A DNA stretch of 15,816 bases from assembly GCA_028276215.1 (NCBI GenBank), contig JAPYWT010000010.1, forward strand, positions 1-15,816, given 5' to 3'. Within the stretch, counting starts at the first letter, position 1, and every line of letters starts with the position of its first letter. The notes beneath the pieces are model-generated. The model saw only the letters and a program-made list of their open reading frames with translations. It was not told where the DNA came from and made no database searches. The position numbers and the translations under genes were made by a program. The stretch comes from Thermoflexus sp. (lineage in GTDB: Bacteria; Chloroflexota; Anaerolineae; B4-G1; DUEL01). Of the stretch, positions 1 through 7,190 are shown in pieces.

Positions 1-17
1 GGGCGGCAAAGCCGCCC
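1..17. repeat. Short perfect hairpin at the window edge
   Basis: GGGCGGC and GCCGCCC (7 bp) flank an AAA loop. No T run follows, so it is not a convincing terminator. It may be the tail of a longer palindromic intergenic element cut by the window edge. It lies 25 bases before the first permease start. Confidence 0.4.
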
Positions 18-42
18 GCTCCAAACCTCTCTGGATAGACTT

Positions 43-1092
43 ATGCGTTACCTCATTCGCCGTCTGCTCTCATTGATCCCCACCATCCTGGGGGTAACCA
101 TCGTCGTCTTCCTGCTGTTGCGCCTCATCCCCGGCGACCCGGCGGTCGCCATGCTGGGGGAGCACGCCTCCCAGGAGAACGTCCAGCGCATCCGGGAGCA
201 ACTGGGCCTCAATCGCCCTCTCTTCCTGGACCGGGAGGCGCTGAAGGGGGGCGACTTCCGGGGATTCGTGGATAGCCAGTACCTGCGCTTCCTGGGGCGG
301 CTGGTCCGGGGAGACCTGGGCAACTCCATCCACCGCCGCATCCCCATCGCCACAGAACTGGCACAGCGCTTCCCCGCCACCGTGGAACTGGCCCTGGCCG
401 CGATGGCCGTCGCCGTGGCACTGGGCATTCCCATCGGCATCATCTCCGCCGCCCGCCGCAACACCTGGATAGATAGCGTCAGCATGGTCGGCGCCCTCAT
501 CGGCGTCTCCATGCCCATCTTCTGGCTCGGCCTGATGGAAATCATGCTCTTCGCGGTCATCCTCCACTGGCTCCCCATCGGCGGGCGGCTGGACCACGCC
601 ATAGAAATCCGGCGCATCACGGGCCTTCTGCTGATAGACACGCTCCTCACCGGGCAGTGGGCCGCCTTCTGGGACGCGTTCAAGCACCTGGTGATGCCCG
701 TCCTGGCCCTGGCGACCATCCCCCTGGCCATCATCGCCCGGATGACCCGCGCCAGCATGCTGGAAGTCCTGCAGGAGGACTACATCCGCACCGCCCGGGC
801 CAAGGGGCTGCACCAGCGGCTGGTCCTCTTCCGCCACGCGCTGAAGAACGCCCTGCTGCCGGTGGTCACCGTGGTGGGCCTGCAGACGGGGAACCTCCTG
901 GCCGGGGCCATCCTCACCGAGACGATTTTCGCCTGGCCGGGCATCGGCAAATGGGTCTACGACGCCATCGTGGGGAGGGACTACCCGGTCGTTCAGGGCG
1001 GCACCCTCCTGATTGCCCTGGTCTTCGTCCTGGTGAACCTGCTGGTGGACCTCTCCTACGCCGCGCTGGACCCGCGCATCCGCTACGAGTGA
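43..1092 (+). CDS. ABC transporter permease, DppB/OppB type
   Basis: Inner-membrane permease of a peptide/nickel/oligosaccharide-type (DppB/OppB) ABC importer. The 349-residue length is normal for the family. It opens with the typical N-terminal helix (about residues 9-28) followed by RLIPGDPA, then a soluble loop (about 35-105) and membrane segments at about 115-136, 146-176, 217-233, 268-292 and 321-340. The cytoplasmic EAA loop that docks on the ATPase is at about residues 246-274 (DYIRTARAKG...RHALKNALLPV), followed by the family hallmark ETIFAWPGIG (293-302). Start: first ATG of the frame, with only a weak GGAT upstream. The next permease starts 7 bases after the stop, so the two form the usual heterodimer pair. 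The substrate cannot be told from a permease alone; the binding protein and ATPases are outside the window, probably upstream or elsewhere. Confidence 0.93.
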   Translation: MRYLIRRLLSLIPTILGVTIVVFLLLRLIPGDPAVAMLGEHASQENVQRIREQLGLNRPLFLDREALKGGDFRGFVDSQYLRFLGRLVRGDLGNSIHRRIPIATELAQRFPATVELALAAMAVAVALGIPIGIISAARRNTWIDSVSMVGALIGVSMPIFWLGLMEIMLFAVILHWLPIGGRLDHAIEIRRITGLLLIDTLLTGQWAAFWDAFKHLVMPVLALATIPLAIIARMTRASMLEVLQEDYIRTARAKGLHQRLVLFRHALKNALLPVVTVVGLQTGNLLAGAILTETIFAWPGIGKWVYDAIVGRDYPVVQGGTLLIALVFVLVNLLVDLSYAALDPRIRYE

Positions 1093-1099
1093 GGGGCCT

Positions 1100-2314
1100 A
1101 TGAGCGAGCGACCCATCGTCCCCGAGATGCCCCTGCGCCGACGGCGGACCCTCTGGGGGGACGCCTGGCGGCGCCTCATCGCCAGCCCCACCGCCCGGCT
1201 GGGAATGGCGATTGTGGTCCTCTTCGTCCTGGGCACCATCCTGGCCCACTTCCTCTGGCCCTACGACCCCAAGACGGACCTGGATTACTCCCTGAAACTG
1301 AAACCTCCCACCCTGCGGCCCACCCCGGACGTGCCCTCCATCCATATTTTCGGCACCGACAAACTGGGGCGGGACATCTTCCGGCGGGTCGTCCACGGCG
1401 GCTGGAACTCCCTGCGGGTGGGGGTCATCTCCGTCGGTATCTCCCTGGCGGTCGGTGGACTGCTGGGGCTGCTGGCTGGCTTCTACGAAAGCGTCCCCCT
1501 CACCGTCGGGGAGCGCATCGGGCTGATGGCCGGCATCGGCCTGGTCCTGGGGAGCATCCCGGCCTGGATTGCCGGACAGGCCGTCCAGGCCGTGCTGTTC
1601 GCCGCACTGGGCGCGGTCTCCGCCAGTGTGGCCGCCTCCTGGCCCAACGGGCGGCGGTGGCTGGTCCTGCTGGGGGCCGGATTGCTGATCGGCGCCATCC
1701 CCTCCCTTTTTGTCAGCCCGTACGTGGCCATCGTCTGCGGACTGTTGGGGTTGGCCATCGGCGCCGTCCTCACCTTCCCGCTGGGCGGCCCCCTCTTCTC
1801 CAACATTGTGATGCGGCTGATGGATGTCATCCTGGCCTTCCCCAGCATCCTGCTGGCGATTGCGATTGTCGCCTTCCTGGGGCCGGGGCTGGACCGGGCG
1901 ATGATCGCCATCGGCTTCGTGGGCATCCCCACCTACGCCCGGCTGATGCGGGCAACGGTCCTCTCCCTGGTCCAGCGGGACTACGTCCTGGCCGCGCAGG
2001 CGGTGGGTTCGGGCCACACCCGCATCCTCTTCCGCCACATCCTGCCCAACACCCTCTCCCCTATCATTGTCCAGTCCACCCTGGGACTGGGGAGCGCCAT
2101 CATCTGGGCCGGCGCGCTGGGCTTTCTGGGACTGGGGGCCATCCCGCCGGAGCCGGAGTGGGGCGCGATGTTGGGGGATAGTTACCGCTTCCTGACCAGC
2201 GGAGCCTGGTGGGCCGTCACCTTCCCTGGCATCGCGATTATGCTGAGCGTCCTGGGCTTCAACCTGCTGGGGGACGGCCTGCGGGACGCGCTGGACCCCC
2301 GTCTGACGCGGTGA
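1100..2314 (+). CDS. ABC transporter permease, DppC/OppC type, with extra membrane insert
   Basis: Second permease of the DppBC-type importer. Residues 1-130 match the normal N-terminus: cytoplasmic RR-rich start, helix at about 34-53, HIFGTDKLGRDIFRRVVHGG (82-101), then helix 105-128. The canonical part resumes at about residue 232 (NIVMRLMDVILAFPSILLA), with the EAA loop at about 297-317 (LAAQAVGSG...FRHILPN) and GALGFLGLGAIPPEPEWG (338-355) near the end. Between them, residues about 131-231 are an extra hydrophobic block with several likely membrane segments. This makes the protein 404 residues against about 300 for ordinary DppC. The flanking motifs stay in frame, so it is an insertion rather than a frameshift. 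A GAGGGG overlapping the upstream stop precedes the ATG by 3 bases. Confidence 0.92.
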   Translation: MSERPIVPEMPLRRRRTLWGDAWRRLIASPTARLGMAIVVLFVLGTILAHFLWPYDPKTDLDYSLKLKPPTLRPTPDVPSIHIFGTDKLGRDIFRRVVHGGWNSLRVGVISVGISLAVGGLLGLLAGFYESVPLTVGERIGLMAGIGLVLGSIPAWIAGQAVQAVLFAALGAVSASVAASWPNGRRWLVLLGAGLLIGAIPSLFVSPYVAIVCGLLGLAIGAVLTFPLGGPLFSNIVMRLMDVILAFPSILLAIAIVAFLGPGLDRAMIAIGFVGIPTYARLMRATVLSLVQRDYVLAAQAVGSGHTRILFRHILPNTLSPIIVQSTLGLGSAIIWAGALGFLGLGAIPPEPEWGAMLGDSYRFLTSGAWWAVTFPGIAIMLSVLGFNLLGDGLRDALDPRLTR

Positions 2315-2323
2315 GGTGAAACA

Positions 2324-3097
2324 ATGACATCCATGCGCTGGATCCGGTACGCCACCCCCGACGGCCCCCGCTGGGGCGTCCTGGAGGGGGAATGGGTCCG
2401 AGAATTGCAGGGAGACCCGTTCGGTCAGTGGACGGTCGGGGCCGCCGTGGGGCCGCTGTGCGATGTCTCCCTGCTGGCCCCGGTGGTCCCCACCAAGATT
2501 CTCTGCGTGGGGCGGAACTACCCCGCCCACGCGGCCGAGCACGGCGCGGAGGTCCCCGCCGAGCCGCTCCTGTTTTTCAAGCCCCCCAGCGCCGTCATCG
2601 GCCCCGACGCTCCGATTGTCCTGCCGCCCCAATCCCAACGGGTGGAGTACGAGGCGGAACTGGCGGTGGTCATCGGGCGCCGCTGCCGCAACGTCCGCCC
2701 GGAGGAGGCCTGGGCGTACGTCCTGGGCGTCACCTGCGCCAACGACGTCACCGCGCGGGACCTCCAGCGGCGCGATGGCCAGTGGACGCGCGCCAAAGGC
2801 TTTGACACCTTCTGCCCGGTGGGCCCCTGGCTGGTGGTCGGTGTCGCCGAGGCGGAGATCGCCGACCGGGCCGTCATCTGCCGGGTGAACGGCGAGGTCC
2901 GCCAGCACGGGCGCACCTCCGAAATGGTCTTCTCCCCGGCCCACCTCATCGCCTACGCCGCGTCGGTGATGACCCTGGAGCCGGGCGACCTCTTTCTCAC
3001 CGGCACCCCCGCGGGCGTCGGGCCCATCCATCCGGGAGACGTGGTAGAAGTGGAAGTGGAGGGAATCGGCGTCCTCCGCAACCCGGTAACCTCGTAG
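2324..3097 (+). CDS. Fumarylacetoacetate hydrolase (FAH) family protein
   Basis: Metal-dependent hydrolase, decarboxylase or isomerase of the FAH superfamily (members act on fumarylpyruvate, acylpyruvates, 2-hydroxyhepta-2,4-dienedioate or oxaloacetate). Visible family features: VPTKILCVGRNYPAHAAEH (55-73), FFKPPSAVIGP (84-94), the metal ligands in VEYEAELAVVIGR (Glu110, Glu112) and CANDVTARD (Asp141), RAKGFDTFCPVGPW (156-169) and the near-C-terminal FLTGTPAGVGP (224-234). The 257 residues fit a single-domain bacterial member with a short N-terminal extension. GAGGTGA overlaps the upstream permease stop and sets the ATG 9 bases downstream, suggesting co-transcription with the transporter. An in-frame ATG three codons later is a possible alternative. 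The exact substrate is not recognisable; catabolism of a compound imported by the neighbouring transporter is a guess. Confidence 0.9.
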   Translation: MTSMRWIRYATPDGPRWGVLEGEWVRELQGDPFGQWTVGAAVGPLCDVSLLAPVVPTKILCVGRNYPAHAAEHGAEVPAEPLLFFKPPSAVIGPDAPIVLPPQSQRVEYEAELAVVIGRRCRNVRPEEAWAYVLGVTCANDVTARDLQRRDGQWTRAKGFDTFCPVGPWLVVGVAEAEIADRAVICRVNGEVRQHGRTSEMVFSPAHLIAYAASVMTLEPGDLFLTGTPAGVGPIHPGDVVEVEVEGIGVLRNPVTS

Positions 3098-3116
3098 CGC
3101 CGGAGTTGTCCGGCGC
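3097..3116. other. GC hairpin touching the FAH stop codon
   Basis: GCGCCGGA and TCCGGCGC (8 bp, GTTG loop) begin at the last base of the TAG stop. No T run follows, so simple intrinsic termination is doubtful. Read on the other strand it contains GGACAACT, also present in the hairpins at 5304-5333; this may be a chance resemblance. Confidence 0.45.
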
Positions 3117-3143
3117 CCTGCACCCCGACAAAGCGAGTTCGCC

Positions 3144-4127
3144 ATGCCCTTTGACGCCTACGACCGTCCTATCCAGTACCTGCGGGTCTCGGTGACCGAC
3201 CGCTGTAACCTCCGCTGCGTCTACTGCATGCCGGAGGAAGGAGTCGCGAAGTTCTCCCACCAGGACATCCTGCGCAACGAGGAAATCGTCCGGATTGTGC
3301 GGATTGCGGTGGAGACCGGCTTCGTCCACATCCGACTGACCGGCGGCGAGCCGCTGGTGCGGAAAGGGATTGTGGACCTGGTGGCGGAACTGGCCCGCAT
3401 CCCCGGCCTGGATGACCTCTCTATGACCACCAACGGCATCCTGCTGCGCCAGTACGCCGAACCCCTGGCCCGCGCCGGCCTGCGGCGGATCAACCTCAGC
3501 CTGGACACCCTCCGCCCGGAGCGGTTCCGGCAGATTACCCGCTGGGGGAATCTGGAGGACGTGCTGGCCGGACGGGAGGCGGCGCTGGCCGCCGGCCTCC
3601 GCCCCGTCAAAATCAACATGGTCGTGGTCCGGGGCATGAACGACGACGAAGTGGTGGACATGGCCCGGAAGACGCTGGAACCGGACTGGCACGTCCGGTT
3701 TATTGAGGTGATGCCGTTGGGGGCCGGGGTCCACTGGTCCGGGGACGGGGTGGTCTCTTCGGCAGAAATCCGTGCCCGCATAGAGGAGGCGCTGGGGCCG
3801 CTGACGCCCGTCCCCGGGGAGGTCGGCATCGGCCCGGCCCGCTATTACCGCCTGCCCGGCGCCGCCGGGACGGTGGGCTTCATCAGCGCGGTCACCGATC
3901 ACTTCTGCCGTTTCTGCAACCGCCTGCGGCTGACCTCCGACGGCCGCCTGCTCCCCTGTCTGCTCTCCAGCGCCACCATAGACCTGCGCACGCCTCTCCG
4001 CAACGGCGCCACCGATGAGGAACTGCGCGCGCTCTTTATGCAGGCGGTCGTCGCCAAACCGCGCGGCCACGCGCTGGCTGAGGGCATCCTGCCCACATCG
4101 CTCCCGATGTCCCACATCGGCGGGTAA
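3144..4127 (+). CDS. moaA: GTP 3',8-cyclase MoaA (molybdenum cofactor biosynthesis)
   Basis: Radical-SAM enzyme that rearranges GTP to 3',8-cyclo-7,8-dihydro-GTP, the first step of molybdopterin synthesis (with MoaC). The N-terminal SAM cluster motif is CNLRCVYC (Cys21, Cys25, Cys28). The glycine-rich RLTGGEPLVRKGI follows at 64-76, and TTNG at 95-98. The second, GTP-binding 4Fe-4S cluster is HFCRFCNRLRLTSDG...PC (Cys255, Cys258, Cys272). The protein ends in SHIGG; the terminal Gly-Gly is a conserved, functionally important feature of MoaA. The 327 residues are the normal full length. Start: ATG followed by an N-terminus matching the family; no strong ribosome site is visible. No other Moco gene adjoins it, though a distant MobA-fold protein lies at 14332-15129. 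A Mo- or W-enzyme elsewhere in the genome is implied. Confidence 0.97.
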   Translation: MPFDAYDRPIQYLRVSVTDRCNLRCVYCMPEEGVAKFSHQDILRNEEIVRIVRIAVETGFVHIRLTGGEPLVRKGIVDLVAELARIPGLDDLSMTTNGILLRQYAEPLARAGLRRINLSLDTLRPERFRQITRWGNLEDVLAGREAALAAGLRPVKINMVVVRGMNDDEVVDMARKTLEPDWHVRFIEVMPLGAGVHWSGDGVVSSAEIRARIEEALGPLTPVPGEVGIGPARYYRLPGAAGTVGFISAVTDHFCRFCNRLRLTSDGRLLPCLLSSATIDLRTPLRNGATDEELRALFMQAVVAKPRGHALAEGILPTSLPMSHIGG

Positions 4128-4129
4128 CA

Positions 4130-4176
4130 TAGCGCAGGCTGTCAGCCTGCCCAAAGGCCTGGCGGCCTGCGCTACA
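4130..4176. repeat. Nested palindromic intergenic repeat (CAGGCT...GCGCTACA family), copy 1
   Basis: An outer perfect 10-bp stem, TAGCGCAGGC (4130-4139) with GCCTGCGCTA (4165-4174), encloses two smaller hairpins, GCAGGCT/AGCCTGC (4134-4140/4144-4150) and AGGCC/GGCCT (4155-4159/4164-4168). It starts two bases after the moaA stop. About 42 bases (4135-4176) align with 10186-10226, which sits in the same orientation just after another stop codon, so this is a dispersed element rather than a local structure. Confidence 0.75.
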
Positions 4177-4261
4177 AAGTGCGGCCGGGTACGTCTTGCG
4201 CGGGGCTTGCGCGCATAGAGTCCTGGCAGGTAGTCACGGAGAAGCCCTTAAATCCTTGTTT

Positions 4262-5143
4262 ATGGCAGACACCCCCTTTTCCATCGCCCCACTGGAACGG
4301 ATAGAGGACTTCCTGGCCTGTGAGCGCCTCCAGCAGGCCGTCTGGCATCTGGGGGATGAACACATCCCCAAAGCGACCGCCAGCATGCTCATCGCCAGCC
4401 AGCGGTACGGCGGAATGGTCCTGGGCGCCTTTGACCCCGAAGGACGTCTGATCGGCTTCCTCTTCGGGTTGCCCGGAACAGTCCCGCCCGACAACCCTGC
4501 CGCGGCCGGCCCCCGCTGGCAACTCTGCTCCCGCATCATGGGCGTCCATCCCGACTGGCAGGGGCGGGGTGTGGGCTACCGTCTGAAACTGGCCCAGCGG
4601 GAATGGGCCCTGGCCCACGGCTACGAACTGGTCACCTGGACCTACGACCCGCTGGAGGTGGCCAACGGGACGCTGAACCTGGGGAAACTGGGCGCCATCT
4701 GCCGCTGCTACCTGCGGGACTTCTACGGCCCTATGGCCGACGGGCTGAACGTGGGCCTCCCCTCCGACCGGTTTGAGGTCGCCTGGTGGGTGGGGAGCGA
4801 GCGGGTACGGCAACGGATAGAGAACGGCTGGCGTCCGCCCCGCCTGGAAGACCTGCTGGACGCCGGGGTTGTGGTCATCAATCCGGGCCGCGCCCGCGCC
4901 GACGGGTGGGCCGAACCCGGCCCTGTGCGCCCACCGGAGGGGGAGGCCGTCCTGGTGGAAATCCCGGCCCACATCCAGGCGCTCAAGCGGGCCGACCCCG
5001 GTCTGGCCCTGGCCTGGCGGCTGAACGTGCGGGAGGCCAGCGAGGCCGCCTTTGCCGCCGGATACACCGCCTGCGACGTGGTGAAGGCGACGGTGGAGGG
5101 CATCCCGCGGGCCTATTATCTGTGTGCTGCGCAGACGGAATGA
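4262..5143 (+). CDS. GNAT superfamily acetyltransferase-like protein
   Basis: Predicted GNAT-fold protein resembling the uncharacterised family of COG3375 type; acceptor substrate unknown. The 293 residues begin with a short lead, then VWHLGDEHIPKATASMLIASQRYGG (28-51), a GNAT-like strand GMVLGAFDPEGRLIGFLFGLPG (51-72) and the acetyl-CoA loop region MGVHPDWQGRGVGYRLKLAQREWALAHG (93-120), with the pyrophosphate-binding Q/RGxGxG pattern at 100-105. A conserved TWTYDPLEVANGTLNLGKLGA (125-145) follows; the C-terminal 100 residues are an extra domain. I chose ATG 4262 because the family pattern begins there; the frame is open upstream to 4196 but that part overlaps post-repeat sequence. GGAGAAG (about 4236-4242) is rather far upstream. 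It appears to be transcribed alone. Confidence 0.85.
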   Translation: MADTPFSIAPLERIEDFLACERLQQAVWHLGDEHIPKATASMLIASQRYGGMVLGAFDPEGRLIGFLFGLPGTVPPDNPAAAGPRWQLCSRIMGVHPDWQGRGVGYRLKLAQREWALAHGYELVTWTYDPLEVANGTLNLGKLGAICRCYLRDFYGPMADGLNVGLPSDRFEVAWWVGSERVRQRIENGWRPPRLEDLLDAGVVVINPGRARADGWAEPGPVRPPEGEAVLVEIPAHIQALKRADPGLALAWRLNVREASEAAFAAGYTACDVVKATVEGIPRAYYLCAAQTE

Positions 5144-5173
5144 CGCGGGGTTTGGCGGCGGGCCGGCCGGCGC

Positions 5174-5219
<46 letters not shown>

Positions 5220-5303
5220 AAAACCCCATCCCTCCTCAGGCCATCCCCCGCCACACCCCAGCCCGCGACGCGACGAGATGCTCTCGGGGGTATGTCTCAA
5301 AAC

Positions 5304-5333
5304 TGTAGGACAACTGCTCGCAGTTGTCCTACA
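5304..5333. repeat. 13-bp perfect hairpin, GGACAACYGC family, copy 1
   Basis: TGTAGGACAACTG (5304-5316) pairs with CAGTTGTCCTACA (5321-5333) around a CTCG loop. A second element with the same AGGACAACYGC core and a 17-bp stem lies at 15682-15717. No T run follows either, so they look like a dispersed palindrome family more than terminators. Confidence 0.75.
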
Positions 5334-5381
5334 AAGGCGGCCAGGTCTTCAACCCCGAGGCCCGGCGCGAACGGCCCCGCA

Positions 5382-5409
5382 TTGCGGTTCATCCAGAGCG
5401 TGCTATAAT
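5382..5409 (+). promoter_or_regulatory. Putative sigma70-type promoter upstream of the aminotransferase-kinase pair
   Basis: TTGCGG (5382-5387), a 16-base spacer and a consensus TATAAT (5404-5409). Transcription would start near 5416, giving a leader of about 340 bases that includes two structured repeats before the aminotransferase ATG. It stands out in an otherwise GC-rich area. Confidence 0.55.
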
Positions 5410-5449
5410 GTTTTCGCTGGTGACTACCTACCCAAGAACCGTTTCATAA

Positions 5450-5545
5450 AAACCACGAAGGACACGAAGGCCGTACAAAGGGCACGAAGGATGATATTTT
5501 ATCCCTTTGTGTCCTTTGTGAGTACTTTGTGACCTTCGTGGTAGG
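5450..5545. repeat. 9-base-periodic inverted repeat (CCACGAAGGACACGAAGG family), copy 1
   Basis: The left arm is a run of ACACGAAGG-like 9-mers; the right arm is their complement (CCTTTGTG / CCTTCGTGG). The outer stem ACCACGAAGG (5452-5461) pairs with CCTTCGTGGT (5533-5542), with an AT-rich loop around 5492-5502. A related copy spans 11983-12095. Similar elements are widespread between genes in several phyla, in my memory of such genomes. Confidence 0.75.
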
Positions 5546-5556
5546 TAATTACTTTC

Positions 5557-5578
5557 GCTGACTGAAGTCAGCCTTTTT
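5557..5578 (+). terminator. Small hairpin with T5 tail
   Basis: GCTGACT and AGTCAGC (7 bp) separated by two bases are followed by C and five T. It has intrinsic-terminator shape on the + strand but sits between the promoter at 5382 and the aminotransferase. It could therefore be an attenuator, an end for stray transcripts, or only part of the repeat cluster. Confidence 0.35.
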
Positions 5579-5593
5579 GGGCCGCAGGCCAAT

Positions 5594-5699
5594 GGTCGGC
5601 CTTCGCCGACCTCACCCCACCCCCGCCGCCCTCGGGCCGAAGGCCCTTCGGGCCGAGGCCTGCGGCGGCAGCGGCGAAGCCGCTGGGGGAGGGGTGAGG
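5594..5699. repeat. Cluster of GC-rich hairpins bounded by CCTCACCCC/GGGGTGAGG
   Basis: CCTCACCCC (5610-5618) and GGGGTGAGG (5691-5699) bound a palindromic element. Inside or beside it are GGTCGGC-CTTC-GCCGACC (5594-5611), a near-perfect palindrome around 5630-5660 and CAGCGGC-GAA-GCCGCTG (near 5670-5686). The right edge of the window reaches a CCTCACCCC just before its own C tract, hinting at another copy there. Confidence 0.65.
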
Positions 5700-5756
5700 C
5701 TGAACAGTTACAATCAGCCTATAGTTACCTGCACACCTTCTCGCAGGGGGCTTGCC

Positions 5757-7181
5757 ATGTTTCAACCTCAGGTGTTGACCCAGGAAGAAATCCGCTCTCT
5801 CCTGAACGATCTTACCGGGGAGGAAGTAGAACAGGCCCGTGCCCTGTCCCTGACCCCTCTGAAGCGGGAAATCCTCTACGAGGGCGTCCCTGGCGGCGCC
5901 ATCGTGCGGGATGTCACAGGGCGGGAGTACATAGACTGCACGGCCCAGGCCTGGACCCTCAACGTGGGGTACTGCCATCCGGACGTGCTGGCCGCTGTCG
6001 CCGAGCAGATGCGCCACCTCACCCACGTCCGTTACGGCTTCCCCACCATCCCCCGCATCAAACTGATCAACCGCCTGGCGGGCCTCTTCCCCGGCAACCT
6101 GAAGCGGGTGGCGTTGAACAACCAGGGCGGCGGTACCGCCATAGAGGCGGCCATGAAACTGGCCATGGTCAACCGTCCCGGCGCGACGACCTTCCTGGTG
6201 GCCTACCGGGGCTACCATGGAGACACCCTGGCGACCATCGCGGCCAGCCACTACATGCCGGGCCTGATGCGCTTCAGCGGCTGGGGGCTGGAACACATCG
6301 TCCGGTTCCCCTACCCCTACTGCTACCGCTGTCCCATCCACCGGGACCCCGGCACCTGCGGCCTGGCGTGCCTGGAACTGGTGGAACAGGCCATCCTCTA
6401 CGGCGCCAACACCCCCATCGCCGGCCTGATCATTGAGCCGATGCAGGGGGCTGGTGGGCAGATTCCTACGCCCCCCGGTTACCTGGCAGGCCTGAAAGAA
6501 CTCTGTCATCGCTACGACATTCTGCTGATTTACGACGAGAGCCAGACCGCCTTCGGGCGCATTGGGGCGATGAGCGCGGCCGAGTACTACGGCGTCCCCC
6601 CGGACATCCTGGTGCTCACCAAGGGGCTGGGCGGCGGCTTCCCCGTGGGTGCCATCGTGGCCCGGGAGGACCTGAAAGGGTTCACCTACCTGGAGGAGCA
6701 CACCACCTTCGGGGCCAACCCCGTGGCGTTTGCCGCCGCGCTGGCGGCCATTGAGGTCACCCTGCGGCTGGACCTCCCCGGCCGTGCCCGCATCCTGGGC
6801 CAGCGGGCCACCGCCCGCCTTCGGCAGATGCAGGAGACCCACCCCCTCATCGGCGACGTGCGCGGGCCGGGCCTCTTCATCGGCGTGGAACTGGTGGAGG
6901 ACCCGGAGACGAAAGTCCCGGCAACGGAGCGGGCCACCGCGCTGGTGGAACTGGCCATGGAGCGCGGCGTCATCTTTGACCTGGACATGCCCGATGTGGT
7001 GCACGGTCTCCCCACCCGCCGCAACGTGGTCAAAATCAAGCCGCCGCTGACCATCACCGAGGAGCAACTGGACCGGGCCCTGGACGTCTTTGAGGAAGTG
7101 CTGGAGGAGGTCTCCCGATTCCCGGCGCCGGTTCTGGAGCAAATCCGTCGCAAAATCATAGAGAGTGCGATGCCCAGATAA
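5757..7181 (+). CDS. Class III PLP-dependent aminotransferase
   Basis: Fold-type I, class III aminotransferase (relatives: 4-aminobutyrate, beta-alanine:pyruvate, ornithine and dialkylglycine enzymes). In the 474 residues the cofactor-binding sites are visible: NNQGGGTAIEAAMKLA (121-136), YRGYHGDT (150-157), IIEPMQGAGG (225-234), YDESQTAFGRIG (259-270, with Asp260 for the pyridine nitrogen) and LTKGLGGGFPVGAI (287-300, Schiff-base Lys289), then HTTFGANP (315-322). The usual DEVQTGFGRTG is here DESQTAFGRIG, a modest departure. The Cys-rich stretch PYCYRCPIHRDPGTCGLAC (187-205) resembles that in GABA-transaminase-like bacterial members. ATG 5757 fits the family start; the open frame before it (to 5577) runs through hairpin repeats and is not believed. 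The FGGY kinase follows 9 bases later, so the two are very likely co-transcribed. The amino donor and acceptor cannot be inferred. Confidence 0.93.
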   Translation: MFQPQVLTQEEIRSLLNDLTGEEVEQARALSLTPLKREILYEGVPGGAIVRDVTGREYIDCTAQAWTLNVGYCHPDVLAAVAEQMRHLTHVRYGFPTIPRIKLINRLAGLFPGNLKRVALNNQGGGTAIEAAMKLAMVNRPGATTFLVAYRGYHGDTLATIAASHYMPGLMRFSGWGLEHIVRFPYPYCYRCPIHRDPGTCGLACLELVEQAILYGANTPIAGLIIEPMQGAGGQIPTPPGYLAGLKELCHRYDILLIYDESQTAFGRIGAMSAAEYYGVPPDILVLTKGLGGGFPVGAIVAREDLKGFTYLEEHTTFGANPVAFAAALAAIEVTLRLDLPGRARILGQRATARLRQMQETHPLIGDVRGPGLFIGVELVEDPETKVPATERATALVELAMERGVIFDLDMPDVVHGLPTRRNVVKIKPPLTITEEQLDRALDVFEEVLEEVSRFPAPVLEQIRRKIIESAMPR

Positions 7182-7190
7182 GAGGTGTCC

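Noticed and set aside
914..3145. 743-residue open frame on the - strand
   Set aside because: It lies opposite three well-supported genes and its composition (Gly/Asp/Gln/Pro-rich, no domain) is that of a GC-rich shadow frame.
5577..5756. 60-residue N-terminal extension of the aminotransferase
   Set aside because: It is encoded by hairpin repeat DNA, and the family-like sequence begins after ATG 5757.
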